In this document: piece after piece, positions 8,036 through 16,785 of the stretch
Numbering within the stretch: the first letter of the stretch is position 1
Layout: every line of letters begins with the position of its first letter
Source of the DNA: Geobacter sp. SVR
GTDB taxonomy: Bacteria; Desulfobacterota; Desulfuromonadia; Geobacterales; Pseudopelobacteraceae
Assembly: GCF_016865365.1 (NCBI RefSeq)
Contig: NZ_AP024469.1
Span: forward strand, 1,231,001 to 1,295,000
Reading direction: 5' to 3'
Length of the DNA: 64,000 nucleotides
Made by a program: the position numbers and the translations under genes
Notes under the pieces: model-generated
Database searches by the model: none
What the model saw: only the letters and a program-made list of their open reading frames with translations
What the model was told of the DNA's origin: nothing

Positions 8036-11000
8036 ATGCTCGATAAAATATTGCAATTCTCGCTTCGGCAGCGCCTGCTGGTGCTCCTGGCCACGACCAT
8101 CCTGATCGGGCTGGGGCTGTGGGCCATGAAAAAACTGCCGGTGGACGCCTTTCCGGACGTGACCAACGTCCAGGTGCAGATACTCACCCAGGCTGGTGGC
8201 ATGGCCCCCACGGAGGTGGAGAAACTGGTCACCTTTCCCATAGAGACGTCGATGGGAGGGCTCCCCCGACTGCAGGAGGTCCGTTCACTTTCCAAGGTCG
8301 GCCTGTCGGTAATCACCGTCGTCTTCGAGGATGGGGTGGACATCTACTTTGCCCGCCAGCAGGTCTTCGAACGGCTCCAGCAGGCCCGCGACCGCTTGCC
8401 CAAGGGTATCGAACCCCAGATGGGGCCGGTCACCACCGGACTGGGGGAGATCTACCAGTACATCCTGACCTCCGATACCTACGATGCCCGCGAGCTGCGC
8501 ACCATCCAGGACTGGCTGGTGCGTCCGATCCTGCGCACCGTTCCGGGAGTGACCGACGTCAACTCATTCGGCGGCCAGGTGAAGCAGTATCAGGTGCTGC
8601 TGGACCCTGGCAAATTGAAGAGTCTCAACCTGACCATCCATGATGTCATGGGAGCGGTGGAACGGAACAACGCCACCGTGGGCGCCGGCTACATCGAGCA
8701 CCGTGAGGAACAGTACATGGTGCGCGGCATCGGTCTGGCCCGCGGCATCGAAGATTTACGGAACATCGTGGTGAAGAATTCCGGCGGCACGCCGATCCAT
8801 CTCAGCGAGGTGGGAGAGGTGGCTGTCGGCAACGAGCCGCGCCAGGGGGTCACGACCTATGACGGCAAGGGGGAGGCAGTGGCCGGCATCGTCATGATGC
8901 TGAAAGGCGCTTCCAGCCGCGAGGTGGTGGAGGGGGTCACCGGCAAGATCAAAACGATTCAAAAGGCCCTGCCCGAAGGGGTCAAGCTGACCCCCTACTA
9001 CGACCGGACCGACCTGGTCTGGAAGACCATCCGCACTGTTGCAACCAACCTGATCGAGGGGGGGCTGCTGGTGGTTGCCGTCCTATTCTACTTCCTGGGA
9101 AATGTTCGCGGCGCCATCATCGTTGCCCTGACCATTCCTCTCTCGATGCTGTTTTCATTTCTGGGGATGCACTGGCTAGGGCTTTCCGCCAACCTGATGA
9201 CACTGGGAGCGATCGACTTCGGCATGATCGTGGACGGCAGCGTGGTCATGGTGGAAAACACCGTCCGGCATCTGGCCGAGCGAAAAGAGGGGGTAAGCAC
9301 CCGTCACACCATCTACACCTCGGCCATGGAGGTGGCCCGTCCGATCCTTTTCGGGGTCATGATCATCATCATCGTGTATCTTCCCATCGTCACCCTGACC
9401 GATATGGAAGGCAAGATGTTCTCCCCCATGGCCTTTACGGTCGGCTTTGCCCTGCTGGGAGCCCTGATCCTGACCATGACCCTGGTGCCCACGCTCTGCT
9501 CGTTCCTGCTCACGGGGAAGGTTGTGGAAAAAGATCCGCGCCTGCTGGTCAAGATCCGTGAAGGATATCTGCCGTTGTTGCAGCGGAGCCTGGCCAATCC
9601 GAAGCAGACACTGGTCGTTACCGGTGCGGCTCTGGTCGCCTCCCTGCTTTTGATCCCCTTCCTGGGAAGCGAGTTCCTTCCCACCCTGGACGAGGGGAGC
9701 ATCACCGTCCAATCCTTCCGCCTGCCCTCGGTCTCGGTGACCGATACGGTCAGGACTTCCGCTGCAGTGGAAAAGACCCTCAAGTCCTTCCCCGAAGTGG
9801 AAAGTGTCGTTGCCAGGGCCGGCCGGGCCGAGATCGCCTCGGACCCGATGGGGATCGACATTTCCGACATATTTGTGAGTCTCAAGCCGCGCAAGGAATG
9901 GACCAGCGCAGCAACCAAGGATGAACTGGTCGATAAGATGCGGGAGCGGCTCGAGAATATCCCCGGCATGACCTTTTCCTTCAGTCAGCCCATCGCCCTG
10001 CGGGTGGATGAGTTGATCTCCGGGGTCAAGTCCCAGGTGGCCATCAAGCTGTTCGGCGAAGACATGGAGCAGCTCAAGGCCAGGGCGAACGAGATCGCCG
10101 AGGTGGTCAAGAAGGTGGAAGGGGCTGCCGATGTGCAGGTGGAAAAGGTCTCCGGGCTGGCCTACCTGCAGGTGGAGATCGATCGGGCCGCCATAGCCCG
10201 CTACGGGATCAGCGTAACCGACATCAACGACATGCTGGAATTGGCTTCAGGTGGCAAGACAGTGTCTGAACTGTTCGAAGGGCAGAGGCGCTTTGCCGTG
10301 GCCCTGCGCTTCCCGGCCTCCCTTTCGGACAATCCCGGGAAATTCGGCGAACTGCTCATCTCCGCCCCGGACGGGGCACGCATCCCGCTCAAGCAACTGG
10401 CGAAAGTAAAGACCGAGGAGGGGCCGGCCCAGATATCACGTGAAAACGGCTCGCGCCGGATCGTGGTGGAGTGCAACGTTTCCGGCCGCGATATCGGAAG
10501 CTTTGTGGCCGCTGCCCAGAAGGCACTGGATGCCGGGGTCAAGCTGCCGGCCGGTTACTATCTGGAGTGGGGGGGACAGTTCGAAAACCAGCAGCGCGCC
10601 ATGGCGCGGCTGGCGGTGATTTTGCCCATCTGCCTGGCACTGATCTTCATTCTGCTCTTTTCGACCTTCAACAGTATCAGGCAGGCCCTCCTGATCATCC
10701 TCAATGTCCCCTTTGCCCTGATCGGCGGCATCGTGGCCCTCTTTCTGCGGGGGCTGCCGTTGTCGGTCTCCGGCGCCATCGGCTTCATTGCCCTGTTCGG
10801 TGTGGCGGTGCTGAACGGTATCGTGATGGTCTCCTATTTCAACAAACTCCGCGACGAAGGCCAGCCATTGGATGAGGCCATCACCAACGGGGCTGCCATC
10901 CGCCTGCGTCCCGTACTGATGACCGCGCTGGTGGCATCCCTGGGCTTCATCCCCATGGCGCTCTCCCATGGCACCGGCGCAGAGGTGCAGCGGCCGCTGG

Positions 11001-11125
11001 CTACCGTGGTGATTGGCGGACTGATAACGTCCACGTTTCTCACGCTGATCGTGTTGCCCACCCTGTATCGGTGGTGGGAAAGAAGAGCGGAACTGAAACT
11101 CGATCAAAAGGAGAGCACTCAATGA
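8036..11125 (+). CDS. Heavy-metal RND efflux pump (CzcA/CusA family)
   Basis: Inner membrane proton-driven pump of 1029 residues, the normal length for the family, with twelve expected membrane helices and two large periplasmic loops. The TM4 signature is DFGMIVDGSVVMVEN; this DFG-x3-DG form is associated with pumps for divalent cations such as Co, Zn, Cd or Ni, whereas the Cu/Ag group carries an AIGxxxDAA form. A divalent substrate is therefore favoured, but the exact metal is unknown. The ATG overlaps nothing and the ribosome site (GAGGCAACGAAA) is weak. The TGA overlaps the ATG of the PII-like gene (ATGA). Confidence 0.95.
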   Translation: MLDKILQFSLRQRLLVLLATTILIGLGLWAMKKLPVDAFPDVTNVQVQILTQAGGMAPTEVEKLVTFPIETSMGGLPRLQEVRSLSKVGLSVITVVFEDGVDIYFARQQVFERLQQARDRLPKGIEPQMGPVTTGLGEIYQYILTSDTYDARELRTIQDWLVRPILRTVPGVTDVNSFGGQVKQYQVLLDPGKLKSLNLTIHDVMGAVERNNATVGAGYIEHREEQYMVRGIGLARGIEDLRNIVVKNSGGTPIHLSEVGEVAVGNEPRQGVTTYDGKGEAVAGIVMMLKGASSREVVEGVTGKIKTIQKALPEGVKLTPYYDRTDLVWKTIRTVATNLIEGGLLVVAVLFYFLGNVRGAIIVALTIPLSMLFSFLGMHWLGLSANLMTLGAIDFGMIVDGSVVMVENTVRHLAERKEGVSTRHTIYTSAMEVARPILFGVMIIIIVYLPIVTLTDMEGKMFSPMAFTVGFALLGALILTMTLVPTLCSFLLTGKVVEKDPRLLVKIREGYLPLLQRSLANPKQTLVVTGAALVASLLLIPFLGSEFLPTLDEGSITVQSFRLPSVSVTDTVRTSAAVEKTLKSFPEVESVVARAGRAEIASDPMGIDISDIFVSLKPRKEWTSAATKDELVDKMRERLENIPGMTFSFSQPIALRVDELISGVKSQVAIKLFGEDMEQLKARANEIAEVVKKVEGAADVQVEKVSGLAYLQVEIDRAAIARYGISVTDINDMLELASGGKTVSELFEGQRRFAVALRFPASLSDNPGKFGELLISAPDGARIPLKQLAKVKTEEGPAQISRENGSRRIVVECNVSGRDIGSFVAAAQKALDAGVKLPAGYYLEWGGQFENQQRAMARLAVILPICLALIFILLFSTFNSIRQALLIILNVPFALIGGIVALFLRGLPLSVSGAIGFIALFGVAVLNGIVMVSYFNKLRDEGQPLDEAITNGAAIRLRPVLMTALVASLGFIPMALSHGTGAEVQRPLATVVIGGLITSTFLTLIVLPTLYRWWERRAELKLDQKESTQ

Positions 11126-11460
11126 AACAAGTAATTGCTTACATAAAACCTGCCATTTTTGAGCGGGTAACGGAAGCGCTCAGGCATATTGACGGGCTTA
11201 CCGGGATGAGCGCAGTGGAAAACAACGGATTCGGCCGCGGCAAGGGGGCGAACCGGAGAAAGGTCGATAGCCAGATCAACTATTTCAGCAGAAATATTCG
11301 CATTGAGATCATGGTTTCCGATGCCCTGGTGTGGGAGGTGGTTGATAGTATCCGCCAGCAGGCCTGGACCGGTGAACAGGGCGAAGGGAAGATTTACGTC
11401 CTGGATGTGGTGGAAGCCGTGCGGATTCGCACCAACGAACGGGGCGAAGCGGCGGTCTGA
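11122..11460 (+). CDS. PII-like (GlnB-fold) protein of the metal efflux operon
   Basis: A 112-residue protein with the PII ferredoxin-like fold: MKQVIAYIKPAIFERVTEAL at the N-terminus, a short loop region containing NNGFGRGKGANRRK in place of the usual uridylylated T-loop, and IRIEIMVSDALVWEVVDSI plus GEGKIYVLDVVEAVRIRT at the end. PII paralogues of this kind are found encoded with heavy-metal RND pumps and probably sense a nucleotide or metal signal rather than nitrogen. The start codon overlaps the pump stop (ATGA) with AAAAGGAGA upstream, so it is made together with the pump. Target and ligand are unknown. Confidence 0.85.
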   Translation: MKQVIAYIKPAIFERVTEALRHIDGLTGMSAVENNGFGRGKGANRRKVDSQINYFSRNIRIEIMVSDALVWEVVDSIRQQAWTGEQGEGKIYVLDVVEAVRIRTNERGEAAV

Positions 11461-11476
11461 GCAAAAAGAAGAGGAG

Positions 11477-11507
11477 CCCGGGCCAGAACCTGATGTTCTG
11501 GCCCGGG
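11477..11507 (+). promoter_or_regulatory. Strong RNA hairpin without a U tract, covering the next gene's ribosome site
   Basis: A perfect 13-bp GC-rich stem (11477-11489 with 11495-11507, loop ctgat) lies 16 bases after the PII-like stop. It is followed by GATGCACTG, not by a run of T, so it is a poor intrinsic terminator. The only purine-rich ribosome site for the downstream ATG at 11518 (GGGG, 11505-11508) is part of the 3' arm. It could limit translation or protect the upstream mRNA. Confidence 0.6.
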
Positions 11508-11517
11508 GATGCACTGT

Positions 11518-11973
11518 ATGCGGAATTTCCTGTTTCGAACAATCTGTGTGATGGCGTTGCTCTCCTTCGTTACGATGGTTGCGGAGGGTACTCTCATCAC
11601 TGCTGCCGGGTCTCCCGTAAGGCTTGAAACGGTACGCAACAATCATTGCACTCCGGACAGTGCCCGGAGTTGTCCTCTTCCCTGTGCCATTCCGGTTTGT
11701 CCTTTATGTGTATGTGCTGTTGCCGATACCGTGCAACAGGTCGAAATGCAGACCAGCTTCCGGGTAACCGCGTTGGAGTTTCCGGATGTTGTGGAGTCGA
11801 TTCCAGACCCCTGTGGACGCGATATCTTTCATCCTCCGAGAAAAATGGCTGAACAAGGTCACGATGTCCAGACACCTACGGAATTAAGCGAACAGCTTAA
11901 AGTCAAAACGCTGATTACGGTAAGACCGCAATCAGGTCCCCAGCAAAAATTAGTCCAGTGCAGAATTACTTAA
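11518..11973 (+). CDS. Small exported Cys-rich protein after the metal pump
   Basis: A 151-residue product (154 if the ATG at 11509 is used) with an N-terminal hydrophobic signal (TICVMALLSFVTMVAEGTL) and a Cys-rich centre (CTPDSARSCPLPCAIPVCPL followed by CVC), then a polar C-terminal half. It resembles the protein at 4819-5184 in size, export signal and Cys/Pro clustering, though not clearly in alignment. No named family is recognised. The ribosome site is buried in the preceding hairpin. Position directly behind the efflux operon suggests metal binding or sensing outside the membrane (inference). Confidence 0.5.
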   Translation: MRNFLFRTICVMALLSFVTMVAEGTLITAAGSPVRLETVRNNHCTPDSARSCPLPCAIPVCPLCVCAVADTVQQVEMQTSFRVTALEFPDVVESIPDPCGRDIFHPPRKMAEQGHDVQTPTELSEQLKVKTLITVRPQSGPQQKLVQCRIT

Positions 11974-11986
11974 AGGAGATTGACCT

Positions 11987-12577
11987 ATGATACGTATATC
12001 CCACCTTTTCCTAGTAACCGCTATCGTATCGATCACAGCCGGCTGTGCGGGCAACCATGAACTCGTCAAGGCAGCGGGCAGCAGTATCCGCCAGGACGTG
12101 TTTCAGGATGCTGACCAAAGGGCAGAAACCAAAGGATATGCCGACCTGCGTATCCATTCCTCCCTGAAGACTCACACGCCGGACGGGTATTCGGCAAAGG
12201 ATATTCACGGTACTGAGGCTTACAAGATCATCGTAAATATCGATGGGCAGTCTGCCGAACTGCGCGGCGACCTGCGGAGAGAAAAAAGCGGAGCTGAGGC
12301 GCTCCACGATCCGGAAGCGGGCGAGGGGATCAGATATCATTTTTCGAAAAATGTTCGCCTTAAGCCGGGAAACCATAAGGTGATAATCGCCATCCCCGCC
12401 GATGGCATTGCCCGTGAGCAGGAGATCACGTTGGCAGATGGCAGTATCAATAATCTTACGTTGGCACCGGTTTATGGCGCCGTCTCCGGTAAACAGCGAT
12501 CGGCAGTTGGCTGGGTGACCAGTTATAAGGAAGGGATGAGAAATCTCAAGATGATCTTGAACGGACGAGAGCTTTGA
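11987..12577 (+). CDS. Lipoprotein of unknown function
   Basis: A 196-residue lipoprotein with a clear lipobox (ITAGC, Cys20) and AAGGAG just upstream of the ATG. The mature part looks beta-rich: YKIIVNIDGQSAELRG, then NVRLKPGNHKVIIAIPADG and EITLADGSINNLTLAPVYG, a pattern reminiscent of small Ig-like or PEGA-like carbohydrate or envelope domains, but too weak to name. It follows the Cys-rich secreted gene by only 13 bases and is probably the last gene of the metal efflux operon. Confidence 0.65.
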   Translation: MIRISHLFLVTAIVSITAGCAGNHELVKAAGSSIRQDVFQDADQRAETKGYADLRIHSSLKTHTPDGYSAKDIHGTEAYKIIVNIDGQSAELRGDLRREKSGAEALHDPEAGEGIRYHFSKNVRLKPGNHKVIIAIPADGIAREQEITLADGSINNLTLAPVYGAVSGKQRSAVGWVTSYKEGMRNLKMILNGREL

Positions 12578-12644
12578 CGAGTCGTCGATGGTCTATAAGA
12601 GGCGATCTTGGAATAACTACTCACTAGTAGAAGGGTGAATGAGC

Positions 12645-12673
12645 GAATCCGGGACAGCGAATGTCCCGGATTC
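12645..12673. terminator. Hairpin between convergent genes
   Basis: A perfect 12-bp stem (12645-12656 with 12662-12673, loop gcgaa) lies between the convergent lipoprotein and rarD genes. There is no long T run on either side, so its efficiency as an intrinsic terminator is uncertain. Confidence 0.5.
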
Positions 12674-12688
12674 CTCTCCTATCAGACT

Positions 12689-13615
12689 CTACAGCGTATC
12701 GCTGTCCTTGATCCGTCTCAAATCCGCCAGTGCCCGGTATGCATCCCACGAGTAGGCAGCCAGACCGGCCCAGATCAGCAGAAAGCTTGCCAGATGGGTC
12801 GATGTGAACTGCTCCTTGTAGACCAGGACAGCCAGAAGGAAGTGCAGGGTCGGCGTGATATACTGCAGGAAACCGACCGTGGCGAGCCGCAGTCGGCGGG
12901 CCGCTGCGGCGAAGAGCAGGAGCGGCACGGCGGTCACCACACCCGCCGACATCAGCAGCAGGCTGGTTTGCATCCCAGCTGCGACAAAGGCTGCATCACC
13001 CCGCCAGGCAACGAACGCCAGATAGCCGCACGCCAGCGGCGCCAGGAGAAAGGTCTCCACGGTCAGGCCGCTGAGCGGGTCCGCCTTGACCACCTTGCGC
13101 AGAAGTCCATAGGAACCGAAGGTCAGGGCCAGGATCAGGGCTGTCCAGGGGAAGCTGCCGAGGCGGACCGTCAGGATGAGCACCCCGGCAGCGGCCAGGA
13201 GCAGTGCCGCCAGTTGCAGCCGGCGCAGCCGCTCCTTGAGAAACAGGAGGCCGAGCAGGACGCTCACGAACGGGGTAATGAAATAGCCGAGACTGGACTG
13301 AAGCACCTGTCCGTGCTCAACGGCGATGATGAAGACCAGCCAGTTGGTGGCGATCAGGAGGGCGGAGCCAATCAGGATGAGCAGTGAGCTGCGCTGCGTC
13401 ATGGCGTCGCGGATATCACTCCAGCGGCTGCGCCAACTGATGAGCAGCGACAGGAAGAGCACCGACCAGGCGATACGGTGGGAAACCACCTGAAGCGGTG
13501 GCACAGCCGCAATGGCCTTGAAGTAGATTGGAAAGAAGCCCCAGATCAGATAGGAGATTATGCCGTACAGAAGCCCCTTGCCGGCCTCGGGATGGTGTAA
13601 CTGTTGCGCGGCCAT
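12689..13615 (-). CDS. rarD: RarD-type DMT superfamily transporter
   Basis: Ten-helix inner membrane transporter (308 residues) of the RarD branch of the EamA superfamily, recognised from GLLYGIISYLIWGFFPIYFK at the start, the SHRIAWS motif, and GFLQYITPTLHFLLAVLVYK near the end. Substrate is not established for the family; amino acid or drug export is usual. A TTG start at 13633 is possible, but the ATG at 13615 has GAAGGG about eight bases upstream. The start lies one base after the stop of the upstream deacylase gene, so the two form an operon. Confidence 0.9.
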   Translation of the reverse strand: MAAQQLHHPEAGKGLLYGIISYLIWGFFPIYFKAIAAVPPLQVVSHRIAWSVLFLSLLISWRSRWSDIRDAMTQRSSLLILIGSALLIATNWLVFIIAVEHGQVLQSSLGYFITPFVSVLLGLLFLKERLRRLQLAALLLAAAGVLILTVRLGSFPWTALILALTFGSYGLLRKVVKADPLSGLTVETFLLAPLACGYLAFVAWRGDAAFVAAGMQTSLLLMSAGVVTAVPLLLFAAAARRLRLATVGFLQYITPTLHFLLAVLVYKEQFTSTHLASFLLIWAGLAAYSWDAYRALADLRRIKDSDTL

Positions 13616-13616
13616 G

Positions 13617-14105
13617 TCATTTCCCTTCGGCAACGACGGCCACGGTTCCGCCGGTGATCCGTACCAGGTCCTCCGGAGTCAGGTGAAACAGGGCATTGGG
13701 AGAGCCGGCAGCGGCCCAGATTACGGCATGAGCCATCAGGTCCTGATCGATAAGGGCCTGGAGTGGCGCCAGGTGTCCCAGAGGAGGGACACCGCCGATG
13801 GCGAAGCCGGTTCGTTCCCGTACCGAGCCCGCATCAGCCATGGCCACCTCTTCACCCGCCAGATTCTTTATCCGTTCCAGGCAGACCCGGTTGCCGCCGC
13901 TGGTCAGCACCAGAAACAGCTCTCCACTGGTTGCTCCTTTCAGCACCAGCGATTTTACAATCTGAGCCACGTCGCAGCCGACGGCATCGGCCGCTTCAAC
14001 CGCGCTGCGGGTACTGGCGGCAAGTTCCTGCACCTCGTTGTCCAGCCCTGCTGCTGTCAGGGCTTCCCGCACCCGCTGTACGCTGGCACTTGATTTTTTC
14101 GACAT
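13617..14105 (-). CDS. YbaK/EbsC-type aminoacyl-tRNA deacylase
   Basis: A 162-residue single-domain protein of the YbaK/ProX editing family, which hydrolyses mischarged aminoacyl-tRNA (for example Ala-tRNAPro or Cys-tRNAPro) in trans. Family features are the invariant lysine in VAQIVKSLVL, the LVLTSGGNRV strand, and the GFAIGGVPPLGH motif that closes the substrate pocket. The start at 14105 follows GGGAG at six bases; the open frame to 14195 is mostly repeat-like DNA and is probably not translated. It is coupled to rarD downstream. Confidence 0.88.
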   Translation of the reverse strand: MSKKSSASVQRVREALTAAGLDNEVQELAASTRSAVEAADAVGCDVAQIVKSLVLKGATSGELFLVLTSGGNRVCLERIKNLAGEEVAMADAGSVRERTGFAIGGVPPLGHLAPLQALIDQDLMAHAVIWAAAGSPNALFHLTPEDLVRITGGTVAVVAEGK

Positions 14106-14142
14106 CAGCATCTCCCAAAAATGGATCCAAGATAATGGCCCG

Positions 14143-14212
14143 CGATGAGCGGATTTTCGCGGATATAAAACAGAGTCGAACCAAATCCGGCTCAATCCGC
14201 GTTATCCGTTCC
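14143..14212. repeat. Palindromic intergenic repeat
   Basis: An arm reading gcggattttcgcggatat and an arm reading aatccgcgttatccg face each other in the gap between the EamA-type and deacylase genes. This kind of sequence commonly recurs between genes in related genomes; here a more degenerate relative is at 7898-7975. No coding potential is apparent. Confidence 0.5.
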
Positions 14213-14225
14213 ATTGCATTGCTGT

Positions 14226-15107
14226 CTATCCCCGCCGTACCGCGGCACGGGTAAACAGGAACAGCCCCGCAAAGATGATGGCAGCGCCGCTCATCTGCCG
14301 CGCCGTAGGGAATTCCCTGAGAAACACGGAAGCCCAGATGATGGCCCCCAGAGGTTCTCCCAACACGCTGACCGATACCACCGAGGCCTGGACATAGCGC
14401 AGCACCCAGTTGAAGACAGTGTGTCCCAGGATGGTGCACACCATGGCCAGAGCCAGGAAGAGGAGCCAGTCCTGCACCGGGTACGGTCCGAATGGAGTCC
14501 GGCTGGCAAGGCTGGTTGCAATCAGCACCAGAGAGCTGCTGCCGTAGGTGAAGAAGGTGTAGGCCGGCAGACTCACGGATCCACGCAGCTGCCGGCCGAT
14601 CAGGAAGTAACCGGAGACGAATACTGCCGCCAGAAGCGCCAGCAGATCCCCCAGAAAGGCACCGGTACCCATCTGAAAATCACTGGCACCGATGATGAGG
14701 CTGCCGCAGAGCGCCAGGCCACCACCGAACATGGCCAGGCGGCTGATGCGTTCGCGGAAGAACAGCCAGGATCCGATCACGACGAATACCGGCTGGGTGC
14801 TGACCAGCACCACTGAACTGGCAACGCTGGTGTAGCGCAGGGAGGTGAACCAGGTTGTGAAGTGGAGGGCCAGGCACATGCCGCTGGCCGCGGCCAGCCA
14901 GCGCTTGGAGCGGGGAAGCTGGCGCAGCTCGCCGGCATGCCGCGCCAGCGTGAATGGGGCCAGCAGCAGGAACGTGAACAGGAGCCGGTAGGTGGCGATG
15001 ATCATCGGCGGCGCCGACGAAAGCCGGACGAACAGCGCCGAGAATGAAACGGCTAAAACCCCTACCAGCACTGCCAGATAGGGGTTCACGATGGGCCTAT
15101 CGCTCAT
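14226..15107 (-). CDS. EamA/DMT family transporter
   Basis: A 293-residue, ten-helix inner membrane protein with two EamA repeats. PYLAVLVGVLAVSFSALFVR starts the first helix, and the second repeat ends with the usual VLGEPLGAIIWASVFLREFP motif seen in this family. The likely role is export of an amino acid or other metabolite; substrate unknown. The ATG lies seven bases after livF stops and has no good ribosome site, so translation is probably coupled to livF. The open frame extends 366 bases into livF, but that part is out-of-frame shadow. Confidence 0.85.
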   Translation of the reverse strand: MSDRPIVNPYLAVLVGVLAVSFSALFVRLSSAPPMIIATYRLLFTFLLLAPFTLARHAGELRQLPRSKRWLAAASGMCLALHFTTWFTSLRYTSVASSVVLVSTQPVFVVIGSWLFFRERISRLAMFGGGLALCGSLIIGASDFQMGTGAFLGDLLALLAAVFVSGYFLIGRQLRGSVSLPAYTFFTYGSSSLVLIATSLASRTPFGPYPVQDWLLFLALAMVCTILGHTVFNWVLRYVQASVVSVSVLGEPLGAIIWASVFLREFPTARQMSGAAIIFAGLFLFTRAAVRRG

Positions 15108-15114
15108 GGGGGTA

Positions 15115-15819
15115 TTATTCGCCGAGATAGGCCTTGCGGACTTCGGGATCCTCGGCCAGTTGTTTCGCATCGCCCGAAAGGACCACTTCGCCGGTTTCCA
15201 GGACATAGGCGCGATGGGCGATGGAGAGAGCCATGTTGGCATTCTGTTCGACCAGCATGATAGTGGTTCCGCTGGCGTTGATCTCCTGGATGATGGAGAA
15301 AATCTGTTCCACCAGCATCGGTGCCAGGCCCATGGACGGTTCGTCCAGGAGGAGCAGTTTCGGCTGGGACATGAGGGCTCTCCCCATGGCCAGCATCTGC
15401 TGTTCGCCCCCCGAAAGGGTCTTGGCCAGCTGCTTCCTGCGTTCGCCAAGACGGGGAAAACGTTGGAAGACATGGTCGATCTCGGTCTTGATGGCCTTGC
15501 TGTCGCTGCGGATGAAGGCGCCCATCTCCAGGTTCTCCAGAACGGTCATGTTGGCAAAGACGCGCCGCCCCTCCGGTACCTGCGATATGCCCTGGCGGAC
15601 GATCAGATGGGCAGGGGTACCGGTTATGTTCTCTCCCTGAAAGGTGATTGTACCGGACAATGCGGGGACTATTCCCGAAATGGCATTGAGGATTGTGGTT
15701 TTACCCGCCCCGTTTGCGCCGATCAGCGCCACGATTTCCCCCTGATCGACCTTGCAGGAGATGTCTTTCAGCGCCTTGATGACATTGTAGTTAACGAACA
15801 GATTCTCGACGACAAGCAT
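15115..15819 (-). CDS. livF: Branched-chain amino acid ABC transporter ATPase LivF
   Basis: A 234-residue ATPase with Walker A GANGAGKT, signature LSGGEQQMLAMGRAL, Walker B LLLLDEPSMGLAP and the LVEQNA switch typical of LivF. It pairs with LivG to drive import of branched-chain or related amino acids through LivHM. It is the last liv gene before an EamA-type exporter gene, from which it is separated by seven bases. Confidence 0.96.
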   Translation of the reverse strand: MLVVENLFVNYNVIKALKDISCKVDQGEIVALIGANGAGKTTILNAISGIVPALSGTITFQGENITGTPAHLIVRQGISQVPEGRRVFANMTVLENLEMGAFIRSDSKAIKTEIDHVFQRFPRLGERRKQLAKTLSGGEQQMLAMGRALMSQPKLLLLDEPSMGLAPMLVEQIFSIIQEINASGTTIMLVEQNANMALSIAHRAYVLETGEVVLSGDAKQLAEDPEVRKAYLGE

Positions 15820-15832
15820 GGAATACCTCGGT

Positions 15833-15972
15833 GATTGGGGACCAGGGACCGGGAATCGGGAAAGGCGGTTACCAGTCCCGAACCATCAGGTGCCAGTCCT
15901 TCATAAGTGCAGATTTTTCACAATGCAGGTTGGTGGGGGAGGGCTTTTACCGATCCCTGATCCCCGGTCCCC
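15833..15972. repeat. GGGACC-type inverted repeat in the livG-livF spacer
   Basis: The 156-base spacer holds two facing arms: 15835-15860 rich in GGGGACCAGGGACCGGGA and 15950-15972 reading CCGATCCCTGATCCCCGG. The right arm abuts the livG stop codon. A near relative lies at 17732-17812 in the livM-livH spacer. Both could fold in mRNA. The rest of the spacer shows nothing coding. Confidence 0.65.
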
Positions 15973-15975
15973 GCC

Positions 15976-16740
15976 TTAATGCGATTTCCCCAGGTAGGCC
16001 TCGATGACCTTGGGATTTTTGCGGACTTCGTGCGGGACTCCCTCGGCGATCTTCTCGCCGTAATCGAGCACTGCAATCCGGTCGGAAAGCCCCATGACGA
16101 ATTTCATGTCGTGCTCCACGAGGAAAACCGTGACGCCGGTGGCGCGGATTCGCTGGACCATCTCCATCAGGGCGACCTTTTCCTGGGGGTTCATGCCGGC
16201 TGCCGGTTCGTCCAGCAGCAGCAGATCGGGTTTCAGCGCCAGCGCCCGGGCAATCTCCAGCCTGCGCTGCTCGCCATAGGGGAGGTTGCCGGCCAGTTCG
16301 AAGGCGCGATAGGAGAGGTCGACCATCTGCAGACAGGAGCTCGCCAGCTCCAGCAGTTCGCCTTCCTCCCGTTTCACCCAGGGGGAGAACTTCAGAATCG
16401 AGCCGGTCAGATCCCATTTACCGCGGGTATGGGCACCGATCAGAACGTTGTCCAGAACCGGCAGATCGGAGAAAAGCCGGATATTCTGGAAAGTGCGTCC
16501 GATTCCGGCCGAAGCGATCCGGAAGGTCGGCTGGCCGTTAATGGGGCGATCCTTGAAGGAGATCGTTCCGGTGGTCGGGCGGTAGATGCCGGTGATCAGA
16601 TTGAAGAGCGTGCTTTTACCGGCGCCATTGGGGCCGATCAGTGCATGGATGCTCCCCTTTTCAACGGTGAGGTTTACGCTGTTGACCGCTACGAGACCGC
16701 CGAAACGGATCGTCACGTTATCTAGCTTTAGTATCGACAT
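15976..16740 (-). CDS. livG: Branched-chain amino acid ABC transporter ATPase LivG
   Basis: A 254-residue ATPase with Walker A GPNGAGKST, the LivG-type signature LPYGEQRRLEIARAL, Walker B LLLLDEPAAGMNP and the LVEHDMKFV switch. The protein is of normal family length. It lies 45 bases downstream of livM in the same orientation and works with LivF as the ATPase pair of the importer. Confidence 0.96.
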   Translation of the reverse strand: MSILKLDNVTIRFGGLVAVNSVNLTVEKGSIHALIGPNGAGKSTLFNLITGIYRPTTGTISFKDRPINGQPTFRIASAGIGRTFQNIRLFSDLPVLDNVLIGAHTRGKWDLTGSILKFSPWVKREEGELLELASSCLQMVDLSYRAFELAGNLPYGEQRRLEIARALALKPDLLLLDEPAAGMNPQEKVALMEMVQRIRATGVTVFLVEHDMKFVMGLSDRIAVLDYGEKIAEGVPHEVRKNPKVIEAYLGKSH

Positions 16741-16785
16741 GTCAAATTCCCACAGCTTCTGCGTTAGTAGAGTGACTGAATGATG

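Noticed and set aside
13617-14093. Plus-strand frames opposite the YbaK-type gene
   Set aside because: They have no family similarity that I recognise and are antisense to a gene with conserved motifs.
14106-14195. Extended N-terminus of the YbaK-type protein
   Set aside because: The extra residues come from a palindromic intergenic repeat, and a proper ribosome site precedes 14105.
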